11,447 nucleotides of DNA, taken from Bacteroidales bacterium (GTDB taxonomy: Bacteria > Bacteroidota > Bacteroidia > Bacteroidales > UBA932). Numbering within the stretch: the stretch's first letter is position 1; each line of letters begins with the position of its first letter. Where the stretch lies: the NCBI GenBank assembly GCA_004552115.1, contig SFPH01000122.1:1-11447 (forward strand), written 5' to 3'. A program made the translations under genes and the position numbers. A model generated the notes under the pieces. That model was given only the letters and a program-made list of their open reading frames with translations, was not told the DNA's origin and did not search any database. Shown here piece by piece: positions 1-6,745 of the stretch.

Positions 1-804
1 CTCAGCAAGGCCGCCTCTGCCCGCCATGATCATCAGGAAAGTGAGGATGTCGGGTACTCCGGCTGGACAGATCTGGAAGAAGAGGCGTCACCGAAGCGGA
101 AACAGGGATTCTCCCTCGGAATCGGGGCCTCCGGCTCAAGGCACACAGCAGGGTCGACAAGCCAGCCGACGGCATTGGCAATGGGGGCAAACCCCCTGAC
201 TGCAGGCGGTTCCGGCACGGCATGGACTTCCACCGAACTCAGGAACAGTTTCAGTTCGCTGACATTCGACCAGCCTGAGGTCAAGAAGGAATACTCGCAC
301 AGGATACCGGTGAAAATAGGACTTTCCGCCAGGTACAACATCGGGAGATTCGGATTTGAGACAGGACTGGACTATTCCATCCTCACATCCGACATAACAA
401 CCGGAGAAGAAGGCAAGACCTGGAGCAGGGGGACCCAGACATTGCAATACATCGGCATTCCCCTGAACGTCAGCTTCAATCTTCTCGACAAAAGGTATGT
501 CACCCTGTACCTGTCTGCGGGCGGAGAGATGGAGAAATGCGTAAGAGGCAGGATCAAGGCGGACGAACATGAAGACGGAAAATATCTTCGCACAACTGAC
601 AGCAGGCTGACAATCAAGCCTTTGCAATGGTCAATCAATGCCTCCGCAGGAATTCAGGTCAATATCCTCCGCGAGCTCGGCCTCTATGTCGAGCCGGGTG
701 TGGTCCACCATTTCGGAAACGGGTCGAAAATCCGTTCCAGCTACACTGACAGGCCTACCGACTTCAGCCTGAGGTTCGGTCTCAGATACAGTTTCGGTCT
801 TTGA
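1..804 (+). CDS. Outer-membrane beta-barrel protein, C-terminal part (5' end outside window)
   Basis: The frame is open from base 1 to a TGA at 802-804, so the start lies upstream; the internal ATG at 175 is not a credible start because in-frame coding sequence continues before it. The visible 267 residues begin with a polar, acidic linker (rich in S, E, D and K, first ~45 residues). They then turn into alternating amphipathic strands of a small barrel, for example the stretches around 322-372 (GLSARYNIGRFGFETGLDY) and 643-700. The chain ends in RFGLRYSFGL, a terminal strand of the porin-family/OMP_b-brl type. In Bacteroidales such proteins, with a polar N-terminal part and a C-terminal barrel, are often encoded next to ECF sigma-factor genes; none is visible here because the window starts inside the gene. 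Ligand and function are unknown. A hairpin follows six bases after the stop. Confidence 0.75.
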   Translation, partial: LSKAASARHDHQESEDVGYSGWTDLEEEASPKRKQGFSLGIGASGSRHTAGSTSQPTALAMGANPLTAGGSGTAWTSTELRNSFSSLTFDQPEVKKEYSHRIPVKIGLSARYNIGRFGFETGLDYSILTSDITTGEEGKTWSRGTQTLQYIGIPLNVSFNLLDKRYVTLYLSAGGEMEKCVRGRIKADEHEDGKYLRTTDSRLTIKPLQWSINASAGIQVNILRELGLYVEPGVVHHFGNGSKIRSSYTDRPTDFSLRFGLRYSFGL

Positions 805-809
805 ATGTC

Positions 810-852
810 TATACTGCCCCTTTTCACAGGTCGGCAGTATAAATTTTATTAT
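810..852 (+). terminator. Probable intrinsic terminator after the beta-barrel gene
   Basis: A perfect 9-bp inverted repeat, TATACTGCC (810-818) and GGCAGTATA (833-841), encloses a 14-nt loop and is followed by a T-rich stretch (AATTTTATTATTTT). It starts six bases after the stop codon at 802-804 and lies just upstream of the next gene's promoter. This fits a Rho-independent terminator insulating the two plus-strand genes. Confidence 0.6.
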
Positions 853-865
853 TTTGGTCGAATAA

Positions 866-897
866 TTTGATATTTTTGGTCAACAACCATACTTTTG
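866..897 (+). promoter_or_regulatory. Bacteroidetes-type promoter of the FadL-family gene
   Basis: TTTG at 866-869, a 20-nt spacer and TACTTTTG at 890-897 match the -33 (TTTG) and -7 (TAnnTTTG) boxes used by the primary sigma factor of Bacteroidetes. Transcription should start a few bases after 897, giving a leader of about 20-28 nt before the ATG at 927. This also rules out the upstream in-frame ATG at 867, which lies inside the promoter. Confidence 0.7.
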
Positions 898-926
898 TGC
901 TCATTTTTACACAAAAAAGCGACAAA

Positions 927-2441
927 ATGTATAAGAAATTGACCATCATCGCGGCATCTCTAGCCGCAGCAGTCTCCGCCACAGCAGGAGGCTACGTACA
1001 CAATTCCAACCAGAACATCGCCTATCTCCGCAATCCCGCACAGAATGCCGTAATCGGAGTCCAGGGAGCATATTTCAATCCTGCGGGCATCGGATTCCTC
1101 AACAACGGACTCTATCTCTCAGTCGATATCAACACCGCTGTCCAGCAGAGAATCTCCACCACTACCTATGAGCCTCTCGCATACGGTGTGGACAACAACG
1201 GAAAGCCATACAAGAAATATGTCGGAAAGTCATTCGTTCCGGTTCTTCCTCATCTCGACCTCGCCTACAAGCACAACAACTGGTTCGGTTCATTCCACTT
1301 CGGAGTAATCAGCGGCGGCGGAAAATGCGACTATGCTAACGGACTCGGCTCGCTTGAGGCCCCGGTAGCCCTAGTCCCTGCCGTCATCAACCGCCTCGCA
1401 GGCACCCAGATAATTACCGGATACGACGTGGACACAGACCTCGTCGGAGAGCAGTACAATTTCTCGGGCCAGATCAACCTCGGTTACAAAATCAGCAAGA
1501 ACTGGTCGGTGTCAGCCGGCGTGCGCATCAATGTCATCAACAACAGCTATAACGCCAATATCAAGAACATCCAGTTCCAGTACGGCGGCACTGTACTCGG
1601 CGGCGTAATCTCCACATTGTCAGGCGGAATGGTATCGGCAGAGCAGGGTGCGACAATGGCAGGAGGCCTGGTGGCCGACAAGGAGCTCGACGCAAAGCAG
1701 AGCGACGTGGCCTTCACGCCAATCATCTCCGTCCACTACAAGACCGGAAAGTTCGACTTCGCGGCAAGGTACGAGTTCAATACCAAAGTACGTCTGAAGA
1801 ATGACACCAAGGTCAATACAACCGGCATCGCCCAGTACGAGGACGGCAAGGAAGTGGCGGCCGACATTCCTGCAAACCTCAATATAGGAGGCACATTCTC
1901 TCCAAGGTCCAATGTAAGGCTCTCCCTCGGCTTCAACTACTACTTCGACAAGCAGTCCAAGCAGTACAACGGCGACACCGACCTCAATGACAAGCAGGAT
2001 TATCTCGAGCACAATGCATACGAAATCCTCGGCGGCGTGGAATGGGACGTGAACAAGCTTCTCACCCTGAGCATGGGTGTGAACAGCAACACATTCGGGT
2101 TCGGAGACGAAGCCAGATACATTTCCGACATGAGCTTCTCCACAAGCTCCGTTTCAGGAGGTCTCGGAGCCAGCATCCACGTAACCCCGAAGATTTCCAT
2201 CGACCTCGCAGTTTACAAGACATTCTACCTCAACTTCGCCAAGGATCAGGCGGACTACGGCGGATACGGCGAGAAGATGTACAGCCAGCTTGCTCCTATG
2301 CTTCAGGGCCTTGCCGCAGCCAATCCTGGCCTCGGAGCAGCTCTCGCAGGCTTCAATGCCGAGTCGATGAAGATTCCGGGAAGGGACGAGTTCACCAGGA
2401 AGAGCATCGTTGCCGGAATCGGAGTATCATTCGCATTCTAA
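927..2441 (+). CDS. OmpP1/FadL-family outer-membrane transporter
   Basis: This 504-residue protein probably forms an outer-membrane barrel that passes hydrophobic substrates such as long-chain fatty acids. The start at 927 gives a clear signal peptide: MYKKLTIIAASLAAAVSATAG, basic N-terminus, hydrophobic core, cleavage near the ATAG. The in-frame ATG at 867 would put 20 unrelated residues in front and lies inside the promoter. After cleavage, the segment with YFNPAGIGFL (about residues 50-59) matches the N-terminal NPAG motif of the FadL/TodX (Toluene_X) family. The rest alternates short amphipathic strands with Gly/Asn-rich turns, and the chain ends in GVSFAF, a typical C-terminal barrel strand with terminal Phe. 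Length is slightly above E. coli FadL (about 450 residues). It has its own promoter and a strong hairpin behind it. The family is clear; the substrate is inferred from the lipid-metabolism genes downstream on the other strand. Confidence 0.85.
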   Translation: MYKKLTIIAASLAAAVSATAGGYVHNSNQNIAYLRNPAQNAVIGVQGAYFNPAGIGFLNNGLYLSVDINTAVQQRISTTTYEPLAYGVDNNGKPYKKYVGKSFVPVLPHLDLAYKHNNWFGSFHFGVISGGGKCDYANGLGSLEAPVALVPAVINRLAGTQIITGYDVDTDLVGEQYNFSGQINLGYKISKNWSVSAGVRINVINNSYNANIKNIQFQYGGTVLGGVISTLSGGMVSAEQGATMAGGLVADKELDAKQSDVAFTPIISVHYKTGKFDFAARYEFNTKVRLKNDTKVNTTGIAQYEDGKEVAADIPANLNIGGTFSPRSNVRLSLGFNYYFDKQSKQYNGDTDLNDKQDYLEHNAYEILGGVEWDVNKLLTLSMGVNSNTFGFGDEARYISDMSFSTSSVSGGLGASIHVTPKISIDLAVYKTFYLNFAKDQADYGGYGEKMYSQLAPMLQGLAAANPGLGAALAGFNAESMKIPGRDEFTRKSIVAGIGVSFAF

Positions 2442-2452
2442 GGCATTCTAAG
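2433..2452 (+). repeat. 10-bp perfect tandem duplication across the FadL stop codon
   Basis: GCATTCTAAG occurs twice back to back (2433-2442 and 2443-2452). The gene's stop TAA (2439-2441) lies in the first copy; the second copy's TAA is in another frame. It looks like a small slippage duplication without coding effect. Confidence 0.7.
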
Positions 2453-2476
2453 GAACAAACTTCATGATTCATAAAA

Positions 2477-2514
2477 AGAGAGGGCGGCCGCTGTGAATTG
2501 CGGCCGCCCTCTCT
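2477..2514. terminator. Bidirectional terminator between convergent genes
   Basis: A perfect 15-bp inverted repeat (AGAGAGGGCGGCCGC at 2477-2491, complement at 2500-2514) has an 8-nt loop, TGTGAATT. It lies between the stop of the FadL gene (2441) and the stop of the acyl-CoA synthetase (2533), which converge. On the minus strand the stem is followed by TTTTTAT, making it a good terminator for the synthetase. On the plus strand the tract after the stem is only moderately T-rich (GATATTGTT), but the stem is very stable. Confidence 0.85.
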
Positions 2515-2532
2515 GATATTGTTCAGTCCGGG

Positions 2533-4173
2533 CTACAGCAGAGACTCCACCCATCCTACATTGTGGGCAGACCAGGCAGGTGCCGACAAGATGGTTGAGA
2601 AAATCGAATCCCGCTTGTCATTCTCGCGGATCTCAACCCTGCGGATCTTGCCGCTGATGGTCTTCGGAAGCGTCTTCACAAACTCTATCTGGCGGGGATA
2701 CTTGTATGGAGCCGTATTGGCCTTCACGAAATTCTGGATTTCCTTCACCAACTCGTCACCGGCAGACTTGCGCCATTCCTTCGCAAGCACGATCGTGGCC
2801 TTGACAATCATTCCCCTGACATCGTCCGGGACGCCGGTCACCGCACATTCAACCACCGCAGGATGCTTCATGAGCACGCTCTCCACCTCGAAAGGACTGA
2901 TCCTGTAGCCGCTGGACTTGATGACGTCGTCATTGCGGCCGATGAACCAGTAATATCCGTCCTCATCCCTCCAGGCGACATCGCCGGTGTGGTAGAGGCC
3001 GTCGTGCCAGGCCTTTTCCGTCAGCTCAGGGTCACGGTAATACTCCTTGAAGAGGCCGAGCGGCCTGCCCTTGTCCGTACGGACCACAATCTCGCCTCTC
3101 TCCCACGGGAAGGTTCCGAGAGTCATGCAGGTCTCGGTCTGGCCGAAACCCTCCATGAGGCTGATACCTGTCAATTCACGGAACTTCTCATATACGGCTC
3201 CGTTGAGTGCCTCGCCTGCAGTGCAGCAATATCTGAGCGACGAAAGGTCGTATTTTGAAAAATCCTCCTGAATCAGAAACCTGTAGATCGTAGGCGGAGC
3301 GCAAAGGGATGTTATCTTGTACTGCTCAATCTTGTGGAGTATGTCCGCCGGAGTGAATTTCTCATGGTCATAGACGAAGACAGTGGAACCCGCAAACCAC
3401 TGCCCATAGAGCTTGCCCCAGACGGCCTTTCCCCAACCGGTATCAGCAATAGTCAGATGACGGCTGGTCTCGTCAAGATTGTGCCAGTATACGCCCGTGA
3501 CCAGATGCCCCAGCGCATAGGTATGCGTGTGGGCAACCATCTTGGGTTCTCCGCTCGTTCCGGAGGTAAAATACATCAGGAGGATGTCGTCATTCGTATT
3601 CACGTTTTCAGGCCTTATGAATTCAGGCACATTTTCCCATTCCTTGTGAAAGTCGTGGAAGCCTTCAGGGACCTCGGGTCCTATGCTGATCAGGCATTTG
3701 ACAGAAGGGCTTTCAGGCATCGCCTCGAGGATATGTCCCGTTATCTGGCTTTCGCCTGCGCAGATGATGGCCTTGACATCCGCACGGTTGTTCCGGTAGA
3801 TGATATCCTTGCCTGTAAGCATGTGCGTGGCCGGAATGGCAATCGCCCCGATCTTGCTGAGGGCCATCATTGTCAGCCAGAACTCGTAGCGCCGCTTCAG
3901 CATTATCATCACCATATCTCCCTTTCCGATGCCCAATGTCTGGAAATACGAGGCGGTTCGGTCCGAGAGCGTCTTTATATCCTTGAATGAAAATTCGATG
4001 CACTCCCCCTTGTCATTGGTCCAGAGGAGAGCCAGCTTGTCAGGATTCTCCTCAGCCCAGACATCCATCACGTCATAGGCAAAATTGAAATTGTCGGGCA
4101 CTTCAATGTGGAAATTCCTGATGAAATCGTCCTGCGAAGTGAACTTGGTCTGTTTCAGAAATCTTTCTATCAT
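2533..4173 (-). CDS. AMP-forming acyl-CoA synthetase (medium-chain/ACSM-like), possibly with an internal deletion
   Basis: This 546-residue ANL-superfamily enzyme activates a carboxylic acid with ATP to an acyl-adenylate and transfers it to CoA. Visible motifs: P-loop-like YFTSGTSGEPKM (201-212), GFGQTE (343-348), YHTGD with ribose-binding Asp (394-398), the IGRNDDVIKSSGYRI hinge (411-425), and KTISGKI with the catalytic lysine at 509. The stretches GRNDDVIKSSGYRISPFEVES and TAPYKYPRQIEFV are typical of the ACSM/medium-chain branch. Two oddities. First, between GQTETCMTLGTFPWE and RGEIVVRTDKGRPLG (junction near residue 357, about 3095-3120) roughly 30 residues usually found there, including a GxxGKPxP segment and a VD-DG turn, appear absent without loss of frame. 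Second, about 24 residues follow the normal C-terminal end (from residue 523, 2536-2607). It shares a strand with the ALDH/SDR operon but is 198 nt from it, so it may have its own promoter. Family certain; activity in doubt because of the gap; substrate inferred. Confidence 0.88.
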   Translation of the reverse strand: MIERFLKQTKFTSQDDFIRNFHIEVPDNFNFAYDVMDVWAEENPDKLALLWTNDKGECIEFSFKDIKTLSDRTASYFQTLGIGKGDMVMIMLKRRYEFWLTMMALSKIGAIAIPATHMLTGKDIIYRNNRADVKAIICAGESQITGHILEAMPESPSVKCLISIGPEVPEGFHDFHKEWENVPEFIRPENVNTNDDILLMYFTSGTSGEPKMVAHTHTYALGHLVTGVYWHNLDETSRHLTIADTGWGKAVWGKLYGQWFAGSTVFVYDHEKFTPADILHKIEQYKITSLCAPPTIYRFLIQEDFSKYDLSSLRYCCTAGEALNGAVYEKFRELTGISLMEGFGQTETCMTLGTFPWERGEIVVRTDKGRPLGLFKEYYRDPELTEKAWHDGLYHTGDVAWRDEDGYYWFIGRNDDVIKSSGYRISPFEVESVLMKHPAVVECAVTGVPDDVRGMIVKATIVLAKEWRKSAGDELVKEIQNFVKANTAPYKYPRQIEFVKTLPKTISGKIRRVEIRENDKRDSIFSTILSAPAWSAHNVGWVESLL

Positions 4174-4271
4174 TTCGGATTAGATTTTAGTCTCGTTCTG
4201 TCCCGGCATGATTGTCCGGAACGGATACGAATTTAGTCCAAACGGCCGAAATGGAGAAAATATTGTGGCGA

Positions 4272-4310
4272 ACCGCAGCAATTCTGTGGCGGAACACGAA
4301 TTGCTGCGGT
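4272..4310. promoter_or_regulatory. 13-bp inverted repeat (terminator, attenuator or operator)
   Basis: ACCGCAGCAATTC (4272-4284) pairs perfectly with GAATTGCTGCGGT (4298-4310). Three more pairs (GTG 4286-4288 with CAC 4295-4297) can extend the stem. On the minus strand no run of T follows directly, so it is not a textbook terminator. It could act as an RNA hairpin between the two genes or as a protein-binding palindrome. Confidence 0.5.
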
Positions 4311-4321
4311 ATTTTGGCAAT

Positions 4322-4352
4322 ATTCCCGTATTTGTGGTGAAATAGCGGGAAT
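4322..4352 (-). terminator. Hairpin just downstream of the aldehyde dehydrogenase stop
   Basis: ATTCCCGTATTT (4322-4333) pairs with AAATA (4340-4344) and CGGGAAT (4346-4352), with one bulged G at 4345 and the six-base loop GTGGTG. It begins about 19 nt after the dehydrogenase stop (4372-4374, minus strand). No strong T tract follows, so terminator function is tentative. Confidence 0.4.
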
Positions 4353-4371
4353 TCATCAAGCCCCGAGTGTG

Positions 4372-5748
4372 CTACAGGAGCTTCTTGACGAACTTGAAGT
4401 ATTTGTAAGGCATATACCTGAACGGCACGTCAATCCAGGTCGGAGTGGTTATCACCGCCCGCCTGTGCGAGAACGCGTCGAAACTGAGCTTATTGTGATA
4501 GCTGCCCATTCCGGACATTCCCACGCCGCCGAAAGGCACGTTCTCATTGGCGATATGCATGATCGTGTCGTTGATGCAGGCCCCTCCTGAAGATGTCCTC
4601 TTCAGGATTTCCTTCCCGCTGCCACCGAAATAGTAGAGGGCGAGCGGCTTCTCCCGGGATGTGATGAACTCGACAGCCTGGTCGGTCGTGCTGAATTCCA
4701 CCACAGGGAAAACCGGGCCGAAGATCTCCTCCTGCATCACAGGGGAATCCGGGCTGACATTGTCGAGGACAGTCGGAGTGATGAAGCGCTGCGACTTGTC
4801 GGTACGGCCGCCGAAGACGATGTCCCCGTTGCCGAAATAGCTTTCGATGCGGTCGAAAGCCTTGTCATTGACAATCCTCACGAAATGGTCGGTTTCCGCC
4901 GGATTCTCTCCGAGAAGATTGGTGAACTCCGCCTTGAGAAGCGGCAGGAACTTGTCCTTGATATCCTCATGAAGCATCAGGTAGTCAGGCGCAATGCAGG
5001 TCTGGCCGGCATTGAGGCTCTTTCCCCAGGCGATCCTCTTCGCGGCCACCCCGAGATCAGCATCCTTGTCCACGATGCACGGGCTCTTGCCGCCGAGCTC
5101 AAGAACTACAGGGGTGAGGTTCTTGGCGGCAGCAGCCATCACAAGACGGCCCAGAGACGGACTTCCGGTGAAGAAGATGATATCCCACCTCTCCTCGAGA
5201 AGCTGTCCGTTCACCACCCTGTTGCCCTGGACCACGCCGATGTAATCCTCCTCGAAGGTCGAGGAAATCATCTCCTCAATGACCTTGGACACGGTCGGAA
5301 CGTAAGGAGAAGGCTTCAGTGTGGCAGTACAGCCTGCCGAGATGGCTCCCACGAGGGGATTGAGCAGAAGCTGCACTGGATAGTTCCAGGGAGCGATGAT
5401 GAGAGCGTTGCCGAGAGGCTCGCTGATGACCTTGCTGGAAGAAGGGAAAAGCTTCAGCGGAGTGCGTTTGCGCTCCGGCCTGGTCCATCTGTCCAGCTTG
5501 CGGATATGGGTGTCGATCTCCCCGAGGAGTATGCTGATTTCTGTAAGATACGCCTCCTCGTAGGATTTGTGGAGATCCTTCCACAATGCGTCGCAAAGCG
5601 GTTTTTCCCATTTGAGCACAGCCTCCTTGAAGTCTCTCAGACGCTGTTTCCTCCTGCTGATGTCGAGGGTGGCTCCGGACTTGAAATAGCGGAGCTGCTT
5701 CTCCCTGATCGCCTTGATGCGTTCCTGTGTGGTGTTTTCCAATGCCAT
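4372..5748 (-). CDS. Aldehyde dehydrogenase, class 3 / fatty aldehyde dehydrogenase type
   Basis: This 458-residue NAD(P)-dependent dehydrogenase oxidises aldehydes to carboxylic acids. Length and sequence fit the ALDH3 class, which is shorter than ALDH1/2 (about 500). Visible: APWNYP with the oxyanion asparagine (N122), the cofactor region TGSPSLGRLV (194-203), general-base glutamate in VLELGGKSP (E217), catalytic cysteine in NAGQTCIAPDY (C251), EEIFGPVFPVV (340-350) and NVPFGGVGMSGMGSYHNK (403-420), a typical ALDH3 segment. The C-terminus (YMPYKYFKFVKKLL) is basic and amphipathic; microsomal ALDH3A2 has a C-terminal membrane anchor, but here no full transmembrane helix is visible. The start is supported by AAAGGAA about 9 nt upstream of the ATG at 5748. 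The gene lies 20 nt behind the short-chain dehydrogenase on the same strand, so the two are almost certainly cotranscribed. A fatty aldehyde substrate is inferred from class and neighbours. Confidence 0.92.
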   Translation of the reverse strand: MALENTTQERIKAIREKQLRYFKSGATLDISRRKQRLRDFKEAVLKWEKPLCDALWKDLHKSYEEAYLTEISILLGEIDTHIRKLDRWTRPERKRTPLKLFPSSSKVISEPLGNALIIAPWNYPVQLLLNPLVGAISAGCTATLKPSPYVPTVSKVIEEMISSTFEEDYIGVVQGNRVVNGQLLEERWDIIFFTGSPSLGRLVMAAAAKNLTPVVLELGGKSPCIVDKDADLGVAAKRIAWGKSLNAGQTCIAPDYLMLHEDIKDKFLPLLKAEFTNLLGENPAETDHFVRIVNDKAFDRIESYFGNGDIVFGGRTDKSQRFITPTVLDNVSPDSPVMQEEIFGPVFPVVEFSTTDQAVEFITSREKPLALYYFGGSGKEILKRTSSGGACINDTIMHIANENVPFGGVGMSGMGSYHNKLSFDAFSHRRAVITTPTWIDVPFRYMPYKYFKFVKKLL

Positions 5749-5768
5749 TGATGTTTCCTTTTACAATA

Positions 5769-6596
5769 TTATTGCTGCTTCCTGCCGGTGAAATGGTCCA
5801 TTACGCTGTAAACGCCGAACCATTTGCCGAAAATCATGTCGAAGAGACAGTTCGGAAGAAGTCCCTGCCATATCCTGATGAAATGGTACGGGAACGGTAT
5901 TCCCTTGAAGTCTTTCTCCTTCTCGATCGCCCTGATGATCTTCGCGGCGGTCTTTTCCGGCTTCAATATAGGAAAAACTTTTGAATTGACACCGTCGAAC
6001 ATTCCAGTATTGATGAAATACGGGGCGACAGTGGTTACCCTGACCTTGCTCTTCATCTGCTTGAGCTCGATTCTCATCGACTCGGTCCAGCCGACCACGG
6101 CCCATTTGCTGGCCACATAGACGGAAAGCTTCGGAACGCCGAGCATGCCGGCTGCAGAAGCTATGTTGCAGATGTGGCCGGAATTGCGTCTGAGCATATC
6201 CGGAAGGATGTTCAGGGCCACCAGCATCGGGGCGGTGGCATTGATGTCCATGGTGAGATTGATGTCTCCGACGGTCTGCTGGTCGAATGTCTTGTTGCCC
6301 CTCACTACGCCTGCGCAGTTGATGAGAAGATCCACTTCTCCGACCTCGGACCTGACTGCTGCATATGCAGCCTTGATATTCTCATCATCGGCCACATTGA
6401 CCTTGTATGTGAATACCTTGCCGGCCGCTCCGGCAGTCTTTTCGAGGTCAGCCTTGGCGGCTGCCATATTGGCCTCATTGATATCCCAGATGATGAGCGA
6501 CGCCGCACCCTTTTCAAGGCAGATGCGGCCCATGATTTTGCCTATTCCGGACGCTCCTCCGGTGATAAGCACGTTTTTTGAGTTGATATTGAACAT
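5769..6596 (-). CDS. Short-chain dehydrogenase/reductase, RDH10/17-beta-HSD11-like
   Basis: This 275-residue classical SDR interconverts an alcohol and an aldehyde or ketone using a nicotinamide cofactor. Visible: Rossmann motif TGGASGIG (12-19), an acidic residue after strand 2 (IIWDIN, D38) suggesting NAD(H), NCAG (93-96), N119, catalytic Ser147 (NIASAAG), Tyr160 and Lys164 (YVASK). The segment VAPYFINTGMFDG (190-202) matches the retinol/fatty-alcohol dehydrogenase branch (RDH10, HSD17B11, HSD17B13), which acts on lipophilic alcohols at membranes. The C-terminal 50 residues are hydrophobic and aromatic, consistent with membrane contact. I chose the ATG at 6596 because MFNINSKNVLITGG is the normal family N-terminus. 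The ATG at 6617 would add MDRKLLI and leave almost no leader after the promoter at 6631-6638. It is the first gene of an operon with the aldehyde dehydrogenase 20 nt downstream, so its product may feed that enzyme. Confidence 0.9.
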   Translation of the reverse strand: MFNINSKNVLITGGASGIGKIMGRICLEKGAASLIIWDINEANMAAAKADLEKTAGAAGKVFTYKVNVADDENIKAAYAAVRSEVGEVDLLINCAGVVRGNKTFDQQTVGDINLTMDINATAPMLVALNILPDMLRRNSGHICNIASAAGMLGVPKLSVYVASKWAVVGWTESMRIELKQMKSKVRVTTVAPYFINTGMFDGVNSKVFPILKPEKTAAKIIRAIEKEKDFKGIPFPYHFIRIWQGLLPNCLFDMIFGKWFGVYSVMDHFTGRKQQ

Positions 6597-6630
6597 AATA
6601 AGTAATTTTCGGTCCATTACGTAAATCTTG

Positions 6631-6661
6631 CAAAATTACACACTTCCGCCGAAAGTACAAT
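6631..6661 (-). promoter_or_regulatory. Probable promoter of the SDR-ALDH operon
   Basis: On the minus strand TAATTTTG (plus-strand CAAAATTA, 6631-6638) matches the Bacteroidetes -7 box TAnnTTTG. An ATTG (plus-strand CAAT at 6658-6661) 19 nt upstream is a three-of-four match to the TTTG -33 box. The box lies 35 nt upstream of the ATG at 6596, similar to the spacing at the FadL promoter. Confidence 0.5.
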
Positions 6662-6731
6662 TATTTTCGACCAAAAGAGAACAAATAAACAATTTTCAGG
6701 ACGATATTGATGAATAATTGACAAAAATGGG

Positions 6732-6739
6732 TAAATTTG
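6732..6739 (+). promoter_or_regulatory. -7 promoter box immediately before the lysoplasmalogenase gene
   Basis: TAAATTTG (6732-6739) is an exact match to TAnnTTTG and ends seven bases before the ATG at 6746. The -33 box is poor (ATTG at 6706-6709, spacer 22). If used, the transcript would start at or next to the start codon and be nearly leaderless. Confidence 0.4.
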
Positions 6740-6745
6740 TGCGCT

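Larger units (their letters stand above)
4174..4371. other. Intergenic region with two hairpins between synthetase and aldehyde dehydrogenase
   Basis: This 198-nt gap holds no gene. It contains two well-formed inverted repeats (4272-4310 and 4322-4352, listed separately) and a short motif resembling GTGGCGAA at 4265, 4286 (GTGGCGGAA) and 4335 (GTGGTGAA). I find no good TAnnTTTG box for the synthetase here, so its promoter is not identified. Confidence 0.5.

Noticed and set aside
136..627. 163-codon minus-strand frame inside the first gene
   Set aside because: Cys- and Pro-rich antisense translation of a clear beta-barrel sequence.
3334..3990. 218-codon plus-strand frame opposite the acyl-CoA synthetase
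   Set aside because: Antisense to well-conserved ANL motifs, with no recognisable fold or start signal.
4885..5751. Long open frame on the plus strand opposite the aldehyde dehydrogenase (288 codons)
   Set aside because: It is antisense to a gene with all ALDH catalytic residues, and its translation is arginine- and histidine-rich without domain character: a shadow of codon bias.
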